This document shows, one piece after another, positions 58,391 to 64,000 of a stretch of DNA of 64,000 bases; position 1 is the stretch's first letter; the number at the start of each line of letters is the position of its first letter. Under the pieces are notes generated by a model. That model did no database searches, was not told the origin of the DNA, and saw only the letters and a list, made by a program, of their open reading frames with translations. The stretch lies in contig NZ_CABFVU010000004.1 of assembly GCF_902150045.1 (NCBI RefSeq), positions 799,745 to 863,744 of the forward strand, in the 5' to 3' direction. The translations under genes and the position numbers were made by a program. The DNA comes from Chitinophaga polysaccharea. Its GTDB lineage: Bacteria > Bacteroidota > Bacteroidia > Chitinophagales > Chitinophagaceae.

Positions 58391-59596
58391 ATGCGTTTAT
58401 TTATTAACCTGTACCGTTTGTTAATCATTATCCTTTTTACCAGTATCAGCGTGAATGTATCTGCTGCCCGTGCAGGCGGGCCGGGCGATTGGCTCTCTAT
58501 AGGCGCCACTAATGCGGGCGTATCCCCGTACCCTTTTTATTATTACAAAATAGCTAAAATTAATAGTGACGCACACCGGTACGCCACCACTATTGAACTG
58601 GACATCCAGGGAGATGCGAATTACTATAACATGCAGGGTACCTACCGTATCAGGATAGACAAATACGAGAACACCACTACCGGAAGATTTGACGGATTAG
58701 AGATCCGTTGTATTTCCGGTAATCCATCAGCAGCTACTTTTTATGTATTTAATGATGCTTTATGGGTAAAATCCAATTATCTATGGGGAGGAATTTATTA
58801 TCGGACTGTCGACTATTTGCCTGCCAGCCCTATTAATACAGCCCCTTTCGATCAGACTACCACTGCACCGGTTGGCTTTGCAACCAGTACCAGCACTTAC
58901 GGTTTGAAATGTGATTTTGATAATAATAAGTATTATCAGTTATCATATGAAGATGTACAGGGAAACACCACTAATATGGGCAAAATGGGAATTGGAACAG
59001 TGCCAGGATATAAGTTACATACCGTTTCAACGGGGAATACTAACACGGCGGCTGCTTATTTGTGGGGGGAAAACTATGGCGTAGCTATAGGCACGTTGAA
59101 TGCTCCGGTAACTGGGTACTCATTTGCCGTTTTAAATAATGCCAACCAGGATGGTTCTGCCGCCACCGGTGGTGCCAAACCGCTATTATACGTCAGGGGT
59201 GATGGTAATGTGGGGATAGGTACCAGTATCCCCCAGGCAAAGTTGGCCGTAAAGGGAGATATTTTTGCCCAGAAAGTGAAGGTTACGCAAAGTGGCTGGG
59301 CGGATTTTGTATTTCATCCTGCATATCAGTTGCCGTCACTACAGGAAGTGGAGCGCTTTATTAAAATCAATAAGCACCTGCCGGAAATTCCTTCGGAGAA
59401 GGAAGTGGAAAAAGATGGGCTGGATGTAGGGGAGATGAATAAGAAGTTGTTGCAGAAGATTGAAGAGCTGACGCTGTATATTATTGAGCTTAAAAAGGAG
59501 AGTGTGGAGCAGAGGAAGGAGTTGGAGGGGTTGAAGGACAAGGACAAGAAAGAGATAAGTAATCGTGTAAAACATAGTATACAAACAAGCCAATAA
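58391..59596 (+). CDS. Secreted protein with fibre-like C-terminal module (second copy)
   Basis: The 401-aa protein has a signal peptide (RLLIIILFTSISVNVSA) and an N-terminal beta domain (about 30-190). A GIGTSIPQAKLAVKGDI strand repeat follows. The C-terminal module is shared with the 55869 protein: SGWADFVFHPAYQLPSLQEV, HLPEIPSEKEVEKDGLDVGEMN, LLQKIEELTLYIIELKKE. The charged coiled-coil tail (EQRKELEGLKDKDKKEISN) is unique to it. It likely forms a fibre with a different tip. It lies 57 bases before the Rhs-like gene. Confidence 0.7.
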   Translation: MRLFINLYRLLIIILFTSISVNVSAARAGGPGDWLSIGATNAGVSPYPFYYYKIAKINSDAHRYATTIELDIQGDANYYNMQGTYRIRIDKYENTTTGRFDGLEIRCISGNPSAATFYVFNDALWVKSNYLWGGIYYRTVDYLPASPINTAPFDQTTTAPVGFATSTSTYGLKCDFDNNKYYQLSYEDVQGNTTNMGKMGIGTVPGYKLHTVSTGNTNTAAAYLWGENYGVAIGTLNAPVTGYSFAVLNNANQDGSAATGGAKPLLYVRGDGNVGIGTSIPQAKLAVKGDIFAQKVKVTQSGWADFVFHPAYQLPSLQEVERFIKINKHLPEIPSEKEVEKDGLDVGEMNKKLLQKIEELTLYIIELKKESVEQRKELEGLKDKDKKEISNRVKHSIQTSQ

Positions 59597-59677
59597 ACTT
59601 CCACCTTTTATTCTATAAACAGCCATGAAAGGAAATAAATATATTTTTGATCGATGTACAAAAGGTTATTTGAAACC

Positions 59678-62600
59678 ATGAAATGCATTAATTATCTAGT
59701 TTTTTGTTTAGTTATTCTGTTAACTGGAGCTGAGGCTCAAACCCTCCCCACCGTTACTTTTAAAACTCCTGAGGTAGCCGCTTTTAACCGGTTTATTGAA
59801 ACACCGGTTTCTTATTATACAGGTGTTCCTAATATCAGTATCCCGTTGTATGAAATTAAGATTAAAGGGGTCATTGTTCCAATAACGCTTGATTACCACG
59901 CTGGTGGCATAAGAGTGGATCAGGAGGCCACATGGGTAGGGCTTGGTTGGAGCCTGAGCTATGGGGGAGAAATCTCCAGGAAAATCAAAGGAGCTGCGGA
60001 TGAAAATTATTATTACACTGGTGGAATTAATAATAGAGGACTTACTATAGATGAGTTTAATAATTTGGCTGTCGACGTGGAAAGCCAGGCTCAGGTAAGA
60101 CTGGATAATATTCTTACAGCTAAATATAACAGGAAGGATTATATGCCTGATGAGTTCTACTATAACGTATTGGGAATGGGTGGACGTTTTATGTATAGCC
60201 AGAAGCAAAATAAATTCATTCTGTTTCCAAAGGAAGACATTCTTGTTACACAGTATGATAACAATAATACACTTAATGGAGCCATCAACCCATTCAATTA
60301 TTGGAATCTGAAATTACCAGACGGCACCAGTGTAGACCTGGGAAAGGATGGTACTATTACCGATGATCCTTTAAGTGTTACCCCTGCCGGTGCTTTTAAA
60401 AGTGCATGGAATATAAAAACCATCCGAAATATATTTAATGACAGCATTAATTATACTTACGAGAAATTTAACTATATCAATTATCGTTTATCAGGTCTTA
60501 AGGTAAGTCTTTTTCAATCCAACGTATCAAGTGGGAATGGCGGGAAAGATGGCCTTTATGATAACTTATCCAATAGTGCTTATTTAGCTGGAGTCCGGTA
60601 TTATGATGCGAGACCAAGTGCAATTACTTATCCGGAAGGGAGAGTCGATTTCCTAACTACAAGTAGAAATGATGCACCTTCCAAAGCTTTGAATGAAATA
60701 AGTGTGGTAAACCAGCAAGGTAAACTGATCAGGAAAATACGTTTTTACTATAGTTACTTTTACGCGAATGCCTTTGACAGATATATCAATGAGGAGAGAA
60801 TATTTCCTTCCGAATATCGTTTTCAGCGATTGCGGCTTGACAGCATTGCTATAAGCGGAACTGACAATACCGAGCCAATAAAATACAAGTTTGATTATTA
60901 TGTTGCCCAGGATATGCCATCCAAGTTTACTTATTCTCAGGATCATTGGGGCTTTTATAATGGAGCAGCCAATACTACCCAGTATTCCTTTATACCGAAT
61001 ATTGCTCCGAACGTATTTGCTGGTGGAGATAGAAGTGTACATTCTCTAAAAGCCAGCGTTTTTTCTATCAAGAGTATAACTTATCCGGAAGGAGGGAAAA
61101 GTGAATTTGTATATGAAGGTAATACAGCAGGTATTTGGAATATGCCTGTTGAAACCTATCAGGATGACAATAATAATATTGCAGAAAAATCTGCAGCTAT
61201 TGGAATCAGTAGCTATAGCAGGAGTACATCATATCCATCACCTGATTATGTCAATGGAATGGGAGGACGTTGTTTTACAAAAACTTTTACCATTGGGAAT
61301 GATGTGCAGCCAGCGATAGGATACGGTTGGGAGTGTAGTACCAATTTTGGTATTTCTGACTTGGAGAAAGATATGCCTCCTAATGTTAATAATGTGAACT
61401 TCCTGCTGGAAAAACTTGAGGCAGGACGATATGTTTCCGTACGGGAATTTAATACTGCTTCCTATCAGGGATCAGAGGTTGTTCGCAAGGGAGAAGATAA
61501 ACAACCTATATCACTAGCACCAGGGAGCTATAAAATTACGGTGACATTATCTTATGCTAATCAGCCTGGCTCTCCAGCTGATAATCAGCCATACAATCTC
61601 TCATTTACAGTAAAATGGAGGGAGGTTAATACCGGATCCAATATGGTGAATGTAGGAGGATTACGTATAAAAGATATTAATTATTATGATAATAACGGTA
61701 AATTGGCAAAGAAGAAAAGTTATACTTATTTAAACCCATATGCCTACCCAACGAATCCTAATTTCACCTCAGGCAGAGTGGTATCTTTTCCTCAATACTT
61801 CCAATATAATTTTAAATATTATCCCCGACCCACAGGTGGTGCGGGAGGAATGCAACCACAAATGCAGTGGGGAATAGATTTTTATTCTAATTCTGTACTG
61901 CCTCTGGAAACGACTTCTGGTTCCTATTGCGGATATGAGTATGTAGATGAATACACAGTTGATAATACCACTCCGGCTAATAGTCAGCGAATTGGTTATA
62001 AATTTTCTTTTGCTATGCCTTATTTTAGCCAATATTACCAATATAACTATCATGGAATTATAGAACCCCAAGAATGGACAAGGGGGAAACTGCTTGAAAC
62101 AAAATATTATAAAGGAGACAAACTCGTAAAAAAAGATTCAATAAGCTACTACGATTGGTCTCCGCATTTAAACGATATCTCAGAGGAAGACTATGTACAG
62201 GAGATTAATACAAATCTGGTCAGCTTCCAGTATCTCAATTTTTATCAAAATAATACTGCATTACCTGAGGATTTTTACGATGATGCTCCTCAAAGTATTA
62301 ATTACGATGACTATCCCAATTTTAACAGGGCCGCAGGAGGAGTGCATTGCGTAAAGTTTAACTTTGGTGCTATCCCGAAAACAACTGATTTCGCCTGGCC
62401 ATATCTCCTTCTGTCATGTCAACCTTCTGTTTACGTGAAGGTTCCGTATTTTACTCATAATACGGGCTTTAATAAGCCAAGAACAAAAACTGTTATTACT
62501 TTCGATGATGCAGGTAATAGTATTCAGGAAAGTGAAGCATATTACTATGAGAAAACGCCACTCCACTATCAGTTGACACAAACAGCTATAGTAAATAGTA

Positions 62601-63241
62601 AGAAAGATACACTGAAACAAAAAATACAGTATGCTGTGGACTTTGGAATCCTCCCCCCTTACTCCAATATGACGCAGCGGCATTTAGTAAATACTATCAT
62701 AACTACGTCTGATTATAAGAATAGTGTTTTTCTGAAATCTTTAAAGGCAAACTATAAAGATTGGGGAAATAACATTTTCATGCCAGTGTCTTCGGAAACC
62801 CAGACAGCTGGGTTTACAACAGAACAACGTATGAATTTTGAAGGCTATGACAGTAAAGGGAATTTATTGGGAATGTCCCAATCCGGGGGGATGGCTACAG
62901 CTTATCTGTGGGGATATAAGGGATTGTACCCAGTGGCCAGAGTAGACGGTGCAGATTATAACACTGTAAAGAATTACGTAACGCAAAATGTTCTTGATAA
63001 TCCTGTCAGTGATCAACAATTAAGAGACGAATTAAATAAGCTAAGAACCAGTCTGCCAAATGCACTAATCACAACTTATACCTATATTCCATCCATTGGT
63101 GTTACAAGTGAAACTAATCCAGCTAATAGGACTACATATTATGAATATGATGGTTTAGGAAGACTCAGGTTGATTAAAGATCAGAATGGCAAAATCTTGA
63201 AACAGTTTGACTATCAATACCAAAAAGCTATTAACCAATGA
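59678..63241 (+). CDS. Rhs/YD-repeat-like secreted protein, N-terminal partner
   Basis: The 1187-aa protein has a signal peptide (MKCINYLVFCLVILLTGAEA). The Bacteroidota Rhs-type opening shows VSYYTGVPNISIPLYEIKIKG, ITLDYHAGGIRVDQEATWVG and LGWSLSYGGEISRKIKGAAD. Long Tyr/Asn-rich strand repeats follow, and a single YD repeat closes it (RTTYYEYDGLGRLRLIKDQN). It has no toxin domain. Its stop overlaps the next gene's start (ATGA), so a second, DUF6443-type partner is translated with it. I prefer ATG 59678; 59654 adds eight residues. Confidence 0.8.
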   Translation: MKCINYLVFCLVILLTGAEAQTLPTVTFKTPEVAAFNRFIETPVSYYTGVPNISIPLYEIKIKGVIVPITLDYHAGGIRVDQEATWVGLGWSLSYGGEISRKIKGAADENYYYTGGINNRGLTIDEFNNLAVDVESQAQVRLDNILTAKYNRKDYMPDEFYYNVLGMGGRFMYSQKQNKFILFPKEDILVTQYDNNNTLNGAINPFNYWNLKLPDGTSVDLGKDGTITDDPLSVTPAGAFKSAWNIKTIRNIFNDSINYTYEKFNYINYRLSGLKVSLFQSNVSSGNGGKDGLYDNLSNSAYLAGVRYYDARPSAITYPEGRVDFLTTSRNDAPSKALNEISVVNQQGKLIRKIRFYYSYFYANAFDRYINEERIFPSEYRFQRLRLDSIAISGTDNTEPIKYKFDYYVAQDMPSKFTYSQDHWGFYNGAANTTQYSFIPNIAPNVFAGGDRSVHSLKASVFSIKSITYPEGGKSEFVYEGNTAGIWNMPVETYQDDNNNIAEKSAAIGISSYSRSTSYPSPDYVNGMGGRCFTKTFTIGNDVQPAIGYGWECSTNFGISDLEKDMPPNVNNVNFLLEKLEAGRYVSVREFNTASYQGSEVVRKGEDKQPISLAPGSYKITVTLSYANQPGSPADNQPYNLSFTVKWREVNTGSNMVNVGGLRIKDINYYDNNGKLAKKKSYTYLNPYAYPTNPNFTSGRVVSFPQYFQYNFKYYPRPTGGAGGMQPQMQWGIDFYSNSVLPLETTSGSYCGYEYVDEYTVDNTTPANSQRIGYKFSFAMPYFSQYYQYNYHGIIEPQEWTRGKLLETKYYKGDKLVKKDSISYYDWSPHLNDISEEDYVQEINTNLVSFQYLNFYQNNTALPEDFYDDAPQSINYDDYPNFNRAAGGVHCVKFNFGAIPKTTDFAWPYLLLSCQPSVYVKVPYFTHNTGFNKPRTKTVITFDDAGNSIQESEAYYYEKTPLHYQLTQTAIVNSKKDTLKQKIQYAVDFGILPPYSNMTQRHLVNTIITTSDYKNSVFLKSLKANYKDWGNNIFMPVSSETQTAGFTTEQRMNFEGYDSKGNLLGMSQSGGMATAYLWGYKGLYPVARVDGADYNTVKNYVTQNVLDNPVSDQQLRDELNKLRTSLPNALITTYTYIPSIGVTSETNPANRTTYYEYDGLGRLRLIKDQNGKILKQFDYQYQKAINQ

Positions 63242-64000
63242 TTTTATCCTCGATACCTGTTGTAAAGCAATATAGAATTTCTCGTTACTTCACATTGACT
63301 GGTGCTATCGGCGGTTTATTTTTAGGTATGTTAACTGCAAACGCGCAGACTCCAAATGCTTCCGTGAGACCTACGGCAGTACCTATTGCATTGCCCTCCG
63401 CTTACGTTAACCCGTTAATCAACTATGTCCGCACCTGGGAACCGGCATTACCAACTACCGATACCGCTTATGTAGCCTCAGCCAGCCGGACGGTAGCGGA
63501 AGTCAGGCAAACAACCACTTATGTAGATGGCCTCGGAAGACCACTACAAACCGTTGCCAAAGCGATGAGCTTTGGAGGTAATGATATCGTATCTCCTGTT
63601 GTATATGACCAGTTTGGACGGGAGCAAACTAAGTATCTTCCCTATGTTCCTCAAAACGTAAAAGATGGAAAGTTTAAAACTGATCCATTTAATGCACAGA
63701 GAGCTTTTTACCAGAATACAACTCTTGCGCCCGGAGCGGCAGGGGAAAGCGTTTACTACTCCCGGACTGATTATGAAGCATCCCCATTGAACCGGGTGTT
63801 GAAAACCTATGCCCCGGGTAACAGCTGGGCAAAGAATGATCCTTCTACAGTAGAAAGGGGAGGGAATCACCCTGTAGAAAATAAATACCTTATAAATACC
63901 GTAGCAGATTCAGTGCGGATCTGGGAATTTACAGCCGGGGCTGTTATTCCCACCAGCGTGTCCGGACGCATATATGCTGCCGGTCAGCTGTTTAAAAATG
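63238..64000 (+). CDS. DUF6443-type Rhs partner protein (cut by the window end)
   Basis: A frame opens at ATG 63238 (overlapping the previous TGA as ATGA) and stays open to the window end, 254 codons so far. It has an N-terminal helix-like signal (YFTLTGAIGGLFLGMLTANA). The conserved opening of Bacteroidota Rhs-like proteins follows: NYVRTWEPALP, VRQTTTYVDGLGRPLQTV, VYDQFGREQTKYLPYVPQ, FYQNTTLAPGAAGESVYYS and NRVLKTYAPGNSW. Full-length relatives end in a variable toxin or effector tip after the Rhs core, which would lie beyond this window. Confidence 0.85.
   Translation, partial: MILSSIPVVKQYRISRYFTLTGAIGGLFLGMLTANAQTPNASVRPTAVPIALPSAYVNPLINYVRTWEPALPTTDTAYVASASRTVAEVRQTTTYVDGLGRPLQTVAKAMSFGGNDIVSPVVYDQFGREQTKYLPYVPQNVKDGKFKTDPFNAQRAFYQNTTLAPGAAGESVYYSRTDYEASPLNRVLKTYAPGNSWAKNDPSTVERGGNHPVENKYLINTVADSVRIWEFTAGAVIPTSVSGRIYAAGQLFKN

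Overview
The window looks like chromosome from a Bacteroidota bacterium, most likely Chitinophagaceae and close to Chitinophaga. The signs are SusC/SusD pairs, an ECF sigma/FecR pair feeding an STN-type SusC, TAnnTTTG promoters, A-rich start regions without Shine-Dalgarno sequences, an ISAon1-type insertion sequence, DUF4251 and DUF1080 proteins, and an Rhs-like two-gene cluster. It is mostly a well-packed mosaic of housekeeping and catabolic genes. There is one insertion sequence, two short mobile-like elements and a family of large palindromic repeats.

Layout: 1-3.2 kb holds xseA-xseB and an outer membrane barrel. 3.3-7.2 kb is the most unusual region. A 743-residue protein with a RING-like zinc site and a TerD-like C-terminal part is preceded, on its own strand, by a 119-nt RNA that folds as a tRNA elbow but has a long hairpin arm where the anticodon arm should be. 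A WYL-domain regulator is divergent, and three copies of a 20-bp repeat are spaced through the control region. I read this as a candidate stress or RNA-damage response module.

7.3-14.9 kb is a minus-strand operon (DUF1553/cytochrome, DUF1501, TIM-barrel isomerase, DUF2231-cytochrome-LRR) below an AraC regulator. 14.9-21.8 kb carries a pentapeptide protein, dinB, a possible CDI-type immunity protein, small unknown genes, an ABC exporter, a DUF4251 protein and a HAD hydrolase, with a 187-bp palindrome between the last two. 21.8-23.8 kb is a palindromic repeat locus broken by an ISL3/ISAon1-type IS with an 8-bp target duplication. 24.0-27.8 kb is a DUF1080 plus sugar-dehydrogenase-like/cytochrome c pair. 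28.1-30.3 kb is a two-component system. 30.5-42.4 kb holds a HExxH protein, two copies of a 110-bp MITE-like element, a TetR-TolC-EmrA-EmrB efflux operon with a clear promoter/operator, a Mpo1-like protein, an oxidoreductase, HxlR/DoxX, and a large SPFH protein. 43.0-55.7 kb is a ROK kinase followed by ECF sigma, FecR, SusC, SusD, Gfo/Idh oxidoreductase and a HEAT-DUF1080 protein. 55.9 kb to the end is a run of secreted proteins with fibre-like C-terminal modules leading into an Rhs-like gene pair cut by the window end.

How the parts work together: three separate loci (7-14 kb, 24-28 kb, 44-56 kb) share the protein set (DUF1080 3-keto-glycoside hydrolase family, Gfo/Idh oxidoreductase, TIM-barrel isomerase, CxxCH cytochromes) expected for breaking down sugars by oxidation at C3. 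Only the third has its own SusCD importer and surface-signalling sigma factor. All functions come from reading the sequence; no database search was run.
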